From Planctomycetota bacterium (GTDB lineage Bacteria > Planctomycetota > JAJSAM01 > JAKLKS01), in assembly GCA_023150535.1 (NCBI GenBank), contig JAKLKS010000014.1:1-33953 (forward strand): a DNA stretch of 33,953 nucleotides. Reading direction: 5' to 3'. This document shows positions 17,838 to 26,457 of this stretch, in pieces. Position 1 is the first letter of the stretch. Every line of letters begins with the position of its first letter. A program made the position numbers and the translations under genes. The notes beneath the pieces were generated by a model that saw only the letters and a list, made by a program, of their open reading frames with translations, had not been told where the DNA came from and made no database searches.

Positions 17838-18770
17838 ATGGAGTGGTCCGAGGGGGCTCTGTTCGCGAAGGCAACCGACTACTCAAGGCGCGCGATGGAC
17901 GAGGATCGTTCCGGACCGCAGTTCCCATTCTGGGCGATCCTGTCCCTTGAGTTCCTTGCGCGAGCGGCGCTCGCAAAGGTCTCTCCGGCACTGCTTGCCG
18001 ATCCTAGGAGTGAGGACAGCCTGATGTTCGCGTTCGGCAAGTCCACCAAGTCACCCTCCTCGATTGAGACGAAGCGGGTCGTCGATCGCTGTGGACGATT
18101 GGTCGGCGGGTTCACGAGTGACCATGTGAACGCCTGCAACCGGCTCATGGGGCTGCGCAACGCGGAACTGCACTCTGGGGCAACGCCCTTTCGTGACCTG
18201 CCTGTCCAGGCCTGGCTACCCGACTACTACGGAGTGTGCAAGGTCTTGCTTGCCCACCTGGGGAAGTCGCTGGAGGGGTACTTCGGGAGGGGTGAGGCTG
18301 AGGCCGCCGAGAAGATGATCGATGCGGCATCGGCCAAGTCTCGCAAGGAGGTTCTCGACAGGGTGTCGGCCCATCGGAGTAGTTTCAAGGCCCTCGACGA
18401 AGTCGAGCAGATTGCCAAGGCAGTTGCGGGGGCAATGAGGATGCAGGAACTCGAGGGTGGGGGGAGAACCCGCAAGCAAGTGAAGTGCCCTGCATGTGGG
18501 AGCAAGGCCATGGTGAGCGGCACCTTCATCGACCACTCGGCTCCCCGGATCCAGGGGAAGCGGTTGGTGTACGACGTCAATGTCCTGCCCGAGACCCTTG
18601 AGTGTTTCGCCTGCGGTCTCCGAGTAACCGGACACCGTGAGATGCATGCAATCGAGATGGGGGGACAGTACACGATCACTGAGTTCGACGACCCTGTGGA
18701 GTACTTCGGGATCGAACCCGCTGATGTTTACGGGCCGGATCCGGCCGATTACTACGACGACGATCGCTAG
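17838..18770 (+). CDS. Putative HEPN-like RNase with C-terminal zinc ribbon
   Basis: LMGLRNAELHSG (R-N-x3-H); CPACGSK...LECFACGLRV. Confidence 0.55.
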   Translation: MEWSEGALFAKATDYSRRAMDEDRSGPQFPFWAILSLEFLARAALAKVSPALLADPRSEDSLMFAFGKSTKSPSSIETKRVVDRCGRLVGGFTSDHVNACNRLMGLRNAELHSGATPFRDLPVQAWLPDYYGVCKVLLAHLGKSLEGYFGRGEAEAAEKMIDAASAKSRKEVLDRVSAHRSSFKALDEVEQIAKAVAGAMRMQELEGGGRTRKQVKCPACGSKAMVSGTFIDHSAPRIQGKRLVYDVNVLPETLECFACGLRVTGHREMHAIEMGGQYTITEFDDPVEYFGIEPADVYGPDPADYYDDDR

Positions 18771-19405
18771 GCCTGAGTCCGCTTGGCCTGTGCCGAGGCC
18801 CTCGTCACCGACTTGGCCAGCTCCTGTATGCTCCTCCTCGCCATCTGCACGACATTGGGTCCCTTGTATAGCAGGCTGACCTTGTGGTTGAGCTGCGTGG
18901 AGCCCCAAACGATCACGACGTCAGCCCAGCCGAGGTCGGAGTCGGCCTGGCCCTTCGAGCGGGACATGGTCCCGTCCACGAGCTTCAGGTCGAGGTCCCT
19001 GCCGATGAGCTGGGTCAGCGCGGTCCGGGCGTTAGGCGAGCCGCCGACGACGCAGAGCCGCCGCCAGCCCCGCACCTGACAGGCCCGAAGCATCTCCTCC
19101 ACGGCCCGCTGGTTTGCCGACCCGCCGCATACCGCGCAGTGCCTCGGCGCCGAGGCCGGCACCACGGTCCTCCCGTCACGCACCGCCGCGGCTTCCTCCT
19201 TGCAATCCCCCCGGGCGCAGACGAGGAGGAAGTTCCTCTCCAGGGCTTCGCGCACGGCGTCGGTCTTCGAGACGTTGATGTTGGGCTTCCGCGGGTTGGA
19301 GAGTCCGGCCTCCTGCAAGACGACCTCGGCGAGATCTTGGTCGCCCCCGTACCCGAGGTCCCGGAGGAGCGCGGCCTTCGGTCGGATGTCGTTGTCCTTG
19401 GAGAT
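18767..19405 (-). CDS. DUF2325-like protein, probable non-ATG start (TTG at 19318 or ATC at 19405)
   Basis: CVVGGSPNARTALTQLIG...LKLVDGTMSRSKGQADSDLGWADVVIVWGSTQLNHKVSLLYKG...ARRSIQELAKS; GGGAGGAGGCCCCC directly precedes ATC at 19405. Confidence 0.6.
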   Translation of the reverse strand: MSKDNDIRPKAALLRDLGYGGDQDLAEVVLQEAGLSNPRKPNINVSKTDAVREALERNFLLVCARGDCKEEAAAVRDGRTVVPASAPRHCAVCGGSANQRAVEEMLRACQVRGWRRLCVVGGSPNARTALTQLIGRDLDLKLVDGTMSRSKGQADSDLGWADVVIVWGSTQLNHKVSLLYKGPNVVQMARRSIQELAKSVTRASAQAKRTQA

Positions 19406-19607
19406 GGGGGCCTCCTCCCTGACCCAGTCTACTTGCCGATGGCGGTTGACCCGAGGCCGCGTCTGTCTCTACGCTAAAGCGCAGGGTTGGCCCGGACGCG
19501 CAGGGTCCTCCCCGAAGGTCCCCGGGGGCAGTCCGCAGGAGTGCTGCCTCTGGAGGACCCGGAGACGCCGCACGGCGCATGCCAGTACAAGGTGAGGGTC
19601 ACGAGGC

Positions 19608-20210
19608 ATGGACGGTCCAGGACGGTGCCAAGTCACAAGGCGAACGGTGCGGGGAGTACTCACTCAACTCGTGCGGAGGCGGAGGCTGGAGTCTCGGTGG
19701 GTCGTTGGGATCGACGGCTTCCCCGGAGCGGGCAAGTCCAGCCTCGCAAGTGCCGTCGGCGCGGACTTGGGGCTCCCGGCCTTTCGCCTCGACGACTTCC
19801 TTGATGATGAGGATCCCATTGGGCGTAGGTACATGGACGTCCTCCGATGGGACCTGCTTCGGGGAGCCGTCCGTGCTCGCCATGGACGCGGGCTCATCTT
19901 GGAGGGAGTGCTGCTCCTAGACGTGGCCGAGAGGCTCGCGCTCTCGCTCGATTGCCTCATCTACGTCAAGCGGCTGCTGCGAGGTGGCGCGTGGCGGGAC
20001 GGGGTCGTCTACGATCCAACGGACCCTCGCTCTCCCTCTCTTGGTCTTCAGATCGGTGCGTACCACCTGGAACGACGGCCAGACCTGATTGCGCAGGTCG
20101 TCTACGAGCGCGTGGATCGAGCCGCTACCGTGCGGAGAGCAAGTCCCCCGCGATCGTCGCAAGCGAGACACGTCCCTCTGCGTAGGGCTCGAGCTTCGCC
20201 ACGCTGGTGA
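19608..20210 (+). CDS. P-loop kinase-like protein (uridine kinase-like), possibly 3'-truncated
   Basis: WVVGIDGFPGAGKSSLASAVGADLGLPAFRLDDFLDDED; tail after about aa 172 overlaps the DUF932 gene antisense. Confidence 0.6.
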   Translation: MDGPGRCQVTRRTVRGVLTQLVRRRRLESRWVVGIDGFPGAGKSSLASAVGADLGLPAFRLDDFLDDEDPIGRRYMDVLRWDLLRGAVRARHGRGLILEGVLLLDVAERLALSLDCLIYVKRLLRGGAWRDGVVYDPTDPRSPSLGLQIGAYHLERRPDLIAQVVYERVDRAATVRRASPPRSSQARHVPLRRARASPRW

Positions 20211-21162
20211 GCCCGTTCACGACCCCCCAGACGCTCAGGTCACCGGGGTTCTCGGGGAGGTTCACGGCCTCGAGCACCTCGGGGACGAGGTCCCGCGAGA
20301 TGCCGAACTCCTTGTGGAGCCGCTTCGCCGCGTCATCGGGCCAGCCGCTCTCGACGAAGAGCGTGCTGGCCGCCCGCTCGATGGCCGCGTACTCCCTCGG
20401 GCTCACCTGGTTGCTGATGGTGCGCAGCTCCCGGTCGAAGGAGAGGTAGAGCTCGCGGACCGTGGAGGTGTGCCGCTTCCGCATCTCCACGACGCCCTCG
20501 GCGCCCCAGATGAGGAAGTTCCCGCAGACCTCGCGGAAGATGAAGGTCGAGTAGCCGAGGGCCTTGGCGCCGACCTCGGAGTTGAAAACGACCACGCCCT
20601 TCCGGAGGCCGCCGAACGAGTCCCGCGGATCCTCGGTGCTGTAGAAGAAGGCGAACGAGTCCCGGTCGCTCCGGAAGAGCGCGGGCTTCTGGTCGCCCCC
20701 GCCGCCCATCGTGGGCACGGCCGGGATGAACCCCGACGGGACGAGCCAGCGGTCCAGGACCTCGTAGAGCTCGTCGTCCCAGACCCTCTCGTACCGGTCG
20801 GAGTTGATGCACCGGAGCGAGTTCTCTTCGGCGAGGCCGCTCTTGTGCTTGCGGCCCCGGTGGAAGGTCTGGTTGAGGACCGAGGCCCGGGTCTCGGGCT
20901 TGAGGCGCTCCAGCAGGCCCATGGGCACGCGGGCCATCGCGGCGAGCTGGCCGAGGCTGTAGTGCGTGGGCTGGACGGCGTGGTCGCCCAGGTGGACGGT
21001 GCCGGACTCGGAGAAGAGGACCTGCCTCTCCCGGCACTCGACTTCGCGGCAGCGCTTGCGCTGCTCGGCGGCGGCGATGCGGAGCTCCTCGAAGGAGCCG
21101 AACTGCTCCTCCGGGGGACGGCGGAACAGCTCGGTGTGGGCGGCGGTGAGGACGGTGGACAT
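20125..21162 (-). CDS. DUF932 family (phage/plasmid-like) protein
   Basis: Similarity by eye to the DUF932 pattern (HYSLGQLAAMARVPMGLLERL...GYSTFIFREVCGNFLIWGAEG...); start MSTVLTA with GGAGGTCTCC. Confidence 0.75.
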   Translation of the reverse strand: MSTVLTAAHTELFRRPPEEQFGSFEELRIAAAEQRKRCREVECRERQVLFSESGTVHLGDHAVQPTHYSLGQLAAMARVPMGLLERLKPETRASVLNQTFHRGRKHKSGLAEENSLRCINSDRYERVWDDELYEVLDRWLVPSGFIPAVPTMGGGGDQKPALFRSDRDSFAFFYSTEDPRDSFGGLRKGVVVFNSEVGAKALGYSTFIFREVCGNFLIWGAEGVVEMRKRHTSTVRELYLSFDRELRTISNQVSPREYAAIERAASTLFVESGWPDDAAKRLHKEFGISRDLVPEVLEAVNLPENPGDLSVWGVVNGLTSVAKLEPYAEGRVSLATIAGDLLSAR

Positions 21163-21263
21163 GGAGACCTCCTGGCTGGTGGGGCCAACTTCGGTCTTGG
21201 GGTGGACTGGTGCGAGTGGCGACAATCTGCTGGGCTTGACAGGGTTCTCGGGAGCAACGGCAC

Positions 21264-21917
21264 ATGTCCTTCGCGGCTCAGTTCCGACGGGAGTTGGACC
21301 GTCTCTTCGAGCGACGGACACACTGGCTGCGTAGCGTGGTCGCCGGCCGAAGTCCCGGGAAGCCCCCGGCCTTCAGTCGGAAGGACGTTCGCAGGGCCAT
21401 CGACAAGCTCCAGAGCGTGGCCTCCGATGCCCTCGCGAGGGACCTGGCGCGCGACGAGTTCGAGGAGGGGGTTGCGGAGAAGCGCAGCTGGCACGCCAAG
21501 CGGGGCAAGGGGTTCCTCTTCGACGACCGCAAGTGGGCGTTCCTCGACTGGTTCGACGAGAGGTTCAGGGGCAGGAAGCGCGCCTTCATCTACGTCTTCT
21601 GGAACCGGCGGCGCTGCGTGTACGTCGGGAAGACGGCCCGCTCCGGTAGGCGCATCGCCTCGCACTTCGACAAGCGCTGGTTCGGACCGGTAACCCGACT
21701 CGACGTCTACGCGATGCGTGGCCGCCGGGTGCTGCCGGCGCTCGAGTGCCTCTCCATCCACCGCTTCCAGCCGACACGCAACAAGGTCAAGGCCGAGAGC
21801 CGGAAGTGGACGAGGAAGTGCGAGCTGTGCTCCATCCACCGGGAGATCGAAGAGGAGGTCTCCAGCATCTTCCGGCTGCAGACTCCACGACCCAGGCGAA
21901 AGCGGCGGAGGAGGTAG
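21264..21917 (+). CDS. GIY-YIG-like nuclease
   Basis: FIYVFWNRRRCVYVGKTARSGRRIASHF...ALECLSIHRFQPTRNK. Confidence 0.75.
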   Translation: MSFAAQFRRELDRLFERRTHWLRSVVAGRSPGKPPAFSRKDVRRAIDKLQSVASDALARDLARDEFEEGVAEKRSWHAKRGKGFLFDDRKWAFLDWFDERFRGRKRAFIYVFWNRRRCVYVGKTARSGRRIASHFDKRWFGPVTRLDVYAMRGRRVLPALECLSIHRFQPTRNKVKAESRKWTRKCELCSIHREIEEEVSSIFRLQTPRPRRKRRRR

Positions 21918-21924
21918 TCCGAGG

Positions 21925-22824
21925 ATGGGGGCTGCACCGGGGACCCTGGAGCGCTTTCGCGGTCTGGTGGAGCGATGTCGCTCCCTGAGCAAAGCCAGGG
22001 ATGGCGGGGGCCGATCTAGGAAGGGCGACGAGCGTATCGAGGGGGTCGCCGCCTTCCAGGGGTTCCTGGACCGTGCGAGTGAACTGGCACTTCGCGCGGT
22101 CGCGGATCGGAGCGCCGAGATCCGTGAGATCGCAAGCCTGGAAGCCGCCTGGGCCGTTCGCCACGATCTCCTGGCCGAAGCCGGGCTCTCCTTCGTGGAA
22201 GACGCCTACACGAACCTCCTCGCATGGATGCTGAGGCCGGCGACACATCCGGCATCCGCGCTGCGCAGGCAGACCGCATTCCTGAGTCAGGTCTGGTCGG
22301 GGAACACGTACGCGCCTGATGCGCCCACGGAACCGCTACTTCAGGTCTGGACGGAGGACGGCATACCAGACCTTGTGCTCCAGTACCCGTCCGTCGTTTT
22401 CGTGGTGGAGGCGAAGACGGGTTCCGAGGAACACGAGACCCCGGATGGCGACGCCCAGACGGTGGCCTACCCGTCCGCCTTGCGGAAGAGGTGGTGCCTG
22501 TCTCCGGACGTCCCGGCGTTCATGGCCCTGCTGTCTCCGGACGGCCGCCGTGCTGCGTCGCCGGATGCGGTCTCGTGTTCCTACCTGGATGTGAGCGCCG
22601 CGTTGATGCGGGCGATGGAGACGGAAGGGCTCGATGGAAGCGACCGCGTCTCGTTCGGGCTCGTCTTCACCCACTGGATCGGGCACGCGACTCCGCTGGG
22701 CGACAGGCTGCGCCCGCTCCTGGCGAGAGTCCGTGCCACGGGTCTCGGCGCGACGGCGCCCATGGGGGCGAACGCGACCATCCCCCTGTGGCAGATGGTG
22801 AACTGTCTCTCAAGGAGGGCCTGA
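21925..22824 (+). CDS. PD-(D/E)XK nuclease family protein
   Basis: SFVEDAYTNLLAWML...GIPDLVLQYPSVVFVVEAKTGSEE...DGDAQTVAYPSALR. Confidence 0.75.
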   Translation: MGAAPGTLERFRGLVERCRSLSKARDGGGRSRKGDERIEGVAAFQGFLDRASELALRAVADRSAEIREIASLEAAWAVRHDLLAEAGLSFVEDAYTNLLAWMLRPATHPASALRRQTAFLSQVWSGNTYAPDAPTEPLLQVWTEDGIPDLVLQYPSVVFVVEAKTGSEEHETPDGDAQTVAYPSALRKRWCLSPDVPAFMALLSPDGRRAASPDAVSCSYLDVSAALMRAMETEGLDGSDRVSFGLVFTHWIGHATPLGDRLRPLLARVRATGLGATAPMGANATIPLWQMVNCLSRRA

Positions 22825-22825
22825 G

Positions 22826-23320
22826 ATGGGTGCCGAAGTGCGCTTCTCCGACGCGGCTCGACTGTTCGCGGAGAACTGGCAGGTGGTCGAGGACATGCGG
22901 AAGAACTTCCATGGCGAGATCCAGGACTTCCTGCGATCGGTGCGAGAGTCCGTGGAGAGGCACCTGGGGCGCGATGTCATGGAGAGGAGGACGGGGGGGA
23001 CGTTCCTCTACTGGTGCCTCGCCCCGGGCGGGCAGAAGCTCGACTGGCCGAAGAAGGCGCAGGCATGTTGTCGCCTCGATCAGCCGGGCATCATCGTTGG
23101 CCAGGAACTCGTGGTCCACGTCTTCTCGAACACGAAGGACAGGGAGAAGAAAGATGCGGTCAAGGACCTCCGGTCCCACCCGGACATCGCCGAGCGAGCA
23201 CGGGATCCGAAGGACAAGTGGGCGGAGTTCGAGATCGTGCTTCCGTGCCCCGCGGGAACCCAAGTGGAGGACATCGCGAAGCCCATCGCGGACCTGCTCG
23301 TGCTGCTCGAGCCGTTCTGA
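22826..23320 (+). CDS. Hypothetical partner of the PD-(D/E)XK gene
   Basis: ATG overlaps upstream TGA; protein-like 164-aa ORF. Confidence 0.7.
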   Translation: MGAEVRFSDAARLFAENWQVVEDMRKNFHGEIQDFLRSVRESVERHLGRDVMERRTGGTFLYWCLAPGGQKLDWPKKAQACCRLDQPGIIVGQELVVHVFSNTKDREKKDAVKDLRSHPDIAERARDPKDKWAEFEIVLPCPAGTQVEDIAKPIADLLVLLEPF

Positions 23321-23330
23321 CGTGTAGCTC

Positions 23331-23462
23331 CTACCTCAGCGCCCTCTGGATGCACCCGCCGATCTGCGGCAGGAACCAGAACACGAAGATCGCGGCGACG
23401 ATGACCCAGAGGCAGCCGTGGGGGCCGCTCTCGCCGTCGGAGCCGGAGTTGCCGTTGGACAT
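23331..23462 (-). CDS. 43-aa single-pass membrane micro-protein
   Basis: MSNGNSGSDGESGPHGCLWVIVAAIFVFWFLPQIGGCIQRALR*, SD GAGGAGGTCCATCC; absent from ORF track (too short). Confidence 0.65.
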   Translation of the reverse strand: MSNGNSGSDGESGPHGCLWVIVAAIFVFWFLPQIGGCIQRALR

Positions 23463-23519
23463 GGATGGACCTCCTCAGCGTGGATGGTGGATGCAGCGCG
23501 CAGGGCTTGCGAGACGGCG

Positions 23520-24113
23520 CTACTTCGAGGTGCCGAGCAGGCCGCGCTCGAGGAAGGAGACGTAGGAACCGTCGCCGACGACGACGTGGTCCAAGATCCT
23601 GATGCCCACGAGGTCCGCCACAGCGCAGAGCCGCCGGGTGATCTCGACGTCCTCGACGCTCGGCGTCGGGTCCCCGCTCGGGTGGTTGTGGACGAAGACG
23701 AGCGCTCCGGCCGACTGCTTGATGGCCGGAGCGAAGACCTCCCTCGGGTGGACGAGGCTCGCGGTCAGCGAGCCCTGGCTCGTCATGCACTCGCCCATGA
23801 CGCGGTTCTTCCCGTCGAGGAGCACGGTCCAGAACTGCTCCACCTTCAGTTCCCGGAGCCGGTGGTGGTAGTGCTTGAAAATGTCGGAGCCGCAGCGGAA
23901 GCGGGCGCCAACCTGCATGCGCTCGCTCGCGGCCTCGCGGCAGAGGTCGGCCACGGCGGCAAGCCTCTTCGCGGAGCCCTTGGGCACCCCGTTGGCGCGC
24001 ATCTCGCCCTCGGTGGCGCAGAAGAGGGCCCTCGGGCTGCCGTAGACCTCGGCGACCTTCTCGGCCACGCTCTGCGGGATGAGCCTCGACAGCTTCTCCT
24101 TCATGTCGCTCAT
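23520..24113 (-). CDS. RadC-like JAB/JAMM domain protein
   Basis: FVHNHPSGDPTPSVEDVEITRRL JAMM signature; SPRALFCATEGEMRANGVPKGSAKRL HhH-like N-terminus. Confidence 0.9.
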   Translation of the reverse strand: MSDMKEKLSRLIPQSVAEKVAEVYGSPRALFCATEGEMRANGVPKGSAKRLAAVADLCREAASERMQVGARFRCGSDIFKHYHHRLRELKVEQFWTVLLDGKNRVMGECMTSQGSLTASLVHPREVFAPAIKQSAGALVFVHNHPSGDPTPSVEDVEITRRLCAVADLVGIRILDHVVVGDGSYVSFLERGLLGTSK

Positions 24114-24222
24114 GGGAGTCTCCTTGTGGTGGAAGGGGTGGATGGAAGTCGCGGCCTGCACTGCGGCCTGTCCCCGGGGTGAGGGGTACGATGCGTGGCG
24201 GCACCTGCTCGGGAGGATGGCC

Positions 24223-25362
24223 ATGGCTGAGGGCGGAGGGTCGGTCTGGGGACGCGTCGTGGACCGCGGCGGCAGCGCCGTCCCCGATGCCGTCGTGCAC
24301 TGGGTCGACTCGCGCCCGGGGGACGGACCGGTGCTACCGAGGCTCCGGTTCTTCCCGTTCGCGACGACGGACTCGTCCGGTTCCTTCTGGGCCTCGGACC
24401 TACCGCCCGGTCCCTGCGTGCTCGTCGCCGACCGCGAAGGCATCTGCGTCACCCCCGACGGCGGGCGTTGGCAGCACGGGACGAAGCTGACGCTCCCGAT
24501 ACCGAGGGAGCCCGAGGTCCTGCTCCAGTTCCCCCACGTGCCGATGGACTTTTCGCGCCTGAAGGGGACGCTGCTGCTCCCCGACTCGCGTCCAGCCCGG
24601 GAGTTCTCGGTCGCCCTCTTCAGCCCCGACCGCCCTCAGCCCGTACGCAGCGCCAGGACCAACATGGAAGGCGAGTTCGAGATGCCGCGGCTCAAGCCCG
24701 GCGACTACACCATGATCATCAACGGGACCGCGGAGGTGCAGGACTGCAACTCCAGGATCACCCTCCACGGCGGGAAGACGGGCACCTTCCGCGCGACGCT
24801 ACCGCCGCGGCCGAAGGGCAGGAGCCACAGTGCCCGGGCCATCTGCCAGGACGAGAACGGCATCCCGCTGTCCGGGGTGCTCGTCATGTTCTCCGGCGTC
24901 AACCTCAACGCCGTGCCCGTGCGGAGCGGGGACGGCGGCGTCGCCATCGTCGAGGGCCTTCCTGTCCCCGCGTGCACGGCCATGGGCAATCTGGAGGGCT
25001 ACTTCCCGGGGCTCGGGCAGTTCACGCAGGAGGCCGGCGAGGTCCCCGAGACGCTCATCACCATGCGCCGGATGCTCACCATCGAGGTGGCGGTCTTCGA
25101 CGCGGCGACCGGCGAGGCGCTTCCCCGATACAACGTCCACGTCCACACCGAGGTCGCCATGGCCGGAGACGAGTGCGGGACGACGCCGCGGGGCATCCGG
25201 GGGAAGGGAGTCATGAACCGGGGGAAACTCGTCGCCGTCCCGGGACCGTGCAAGGTCATGGTCGAAGCGCCGGGGTACGAGGGAGTCGAACGGGAGGTGG
25301 ACGTGCCTGCGGAGGGCATGCACGGTCCGGTGAGAGTCACCCTCGAGTCGCGAAAGAGGTAG
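24223..25362 (+). CDS. Carboxypeptidase-regulatory-like/Ig-like repeat protein
   Basis: Repeated G.V.d..G.pv....V......T...G.F.....pG.y.l pattern (SVWGRVVDRGGSAVPDAVVHWVD..., ARTNMEGEFEMPRLKPGDYTMII). Confidence 0.65.
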   Translation: MAEGGGSVWGRVVDRGGSAVPDAVVHWVDSRPGDGPVLPRLRFFPFATTDSSGSFWASDLPPGPCVLVADREGICVTPDGGRWQHGTKLTLPIPREPEVLLQFPHVPMDFSRLKGTLLLPDSRPAREFSVALFSPDRPQPVRSARTNMEGEFEMPRLKPGDYTMIINGTAEVQDCNSRITLHGGKTGTFRATLPPRPKGRSHSARAICQDENGIPLSGVLVMFSGVNLNAVPVRSGDGGVAIVEGLPVPACTAMGNLEGYFPGLGQFTQEAGEVPETLITMRRMLTIEVAVFDAATGEALPRYNVHVHTEVAMAGDECGTTPRGIRGKGVMNRGKLVAVPGPCKVMVEAPGYEGVEREVDVPAEGMHGPVRVTLESRKR

Positions 25363-25376
25363 GCCCGTCGACGGGC
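25363..25376. terminator. 14-bp perfect palindrome between convergent genes
   Basis: GCCCGTCGACGGGC. Confidence 0.3.
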
Positions 25377-25385
25377 GGGGGAGAG

Positions 25386-26267
25386 CTACGCCGGCGGCGC
25401 GTAGCGCTCGATGAGCTCGTCGCTGCTCACCGTATCGAAGGTCAGGAGTCCGAACTCCCGAAGGCGCCGGCAGCGTCGCTGGAGTGCTTCGTCGTCGGTG
25501 ACCAAGAGGTCAGAGCGCGCGGCGGCAACAGCGACGTTGGAGTCCGACCAGGCGCTCTTGTCGGTCCGGAAGTTCGCGGCGGCCTCGGAGTCGCGCGACC
25601 CAATGAAGTTGCCAAGCGTGTTCGTCGTGAAGAGGGCAATCCACGTGTGGCAGTAGCGGTAGCGATCCGGTGACGCTTTGATCACCTCGACGGGCGCACC
25701 GGGGAAGTGCCTCTCGAGCGCCCACCACTGGAGGTTCAGATGACCGGAGTCGAGTTCCGCTTCCACCCGTTCCCGCTCGGATGCGGTGGTCGTGGCGTCG
25801 AGACCCGGGTGGCTCTCGGTTGCCGCCAGCGACGTGTTCTGCCGAAGGGGTACGTCCTTCTCCCAGAGCCTCTTCCGACGTTCCCGAAGCTCCTCAAGCT
25901 CACCCTGGATGTCGGCCAGCGCACTCGCAACGCGATCGCGATCCTGGAACGCCTCGAAGTAGAACTTCCGCCGAGCCGTGGTCACGAGGTGGATGGGCCC
26001 GGTCTCGCCCCTGATCTCCGCCTCGAGCGTCTCCTGCTCGGCCCGGCCGAGGACCAGCGCCTTGAAGCCGACGGCGTTCCAGTAGCTGCCGAGCTCAAGG
26101 AACCCCTCGACGGCCTTGCCGCCGACGCAGAGCTCGTTGGTTGCCTGGCTCGGGAGCAGGAGGTGCGCTCTCGGATGTCTCAGGAGGACGTCGCGGACTC
26201 GACGACGCCTCATGGAGTCCCAGAGCAACTTCGTCCAGGCCTGGGTGTCCAGGGTGATCTCTCGCAT
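25386..26267 (-). CDS. PIN-like domain protein
   Basis: MREITLDTQAWTKLLW...SDSNVAVAAARSDLLVTDDEALQRRCRRLREFGLLTFDT. Confidence 0.65.
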   Translation of the reverse strand: MREITLDTQAWTKLLWDSMRRRRVRDVLLRHPRAHLLLPSQATNELCVGGKAVEGFLELGSYWNAVGFKALVLGRAEQETLEAEIRGETGPIHLVTTARRKFYFEAFQDRDRVASALADIQGELEELRERRKRLWEKDVPLRQNTSLAATESHPGLDATTTASERERVEAELDSGHLNLQWWALERHFPGAPVEVIKASPDRYRYCHTWIALFTTNTLGNFIGSRDSEAAANFRTDKSAWSDSNVAVAAARSDLLVTDDEALQRRCRRLREFGLLTFDTVSSDELIERYAPPA

Positions 26268-26457
26268 GCAGAGATCTTACGGGTCGTGCCCCCGGCAGGG
26301 GGCGCCGAGCGGCAGCGAGGCGGTGTTCTATTGGACCGGTCATCCCGGTCGGCCCCGCCCGGCCGTGGGAAAAGGGTCGGTCCGGGAGAAACCCGAGGGG
26401 GGAGGACAGGAGCGGCGGGGGACGTACTGCTATTGGGTCAACGCGTCCTTCTGTGTC

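Noticed and set aside
20089-21693. 534-aa plus-strand ORF
   Set aside because: Spans antisense DUF932 and an alternative frame of the GIY-YIG gene; no recognisable domains.
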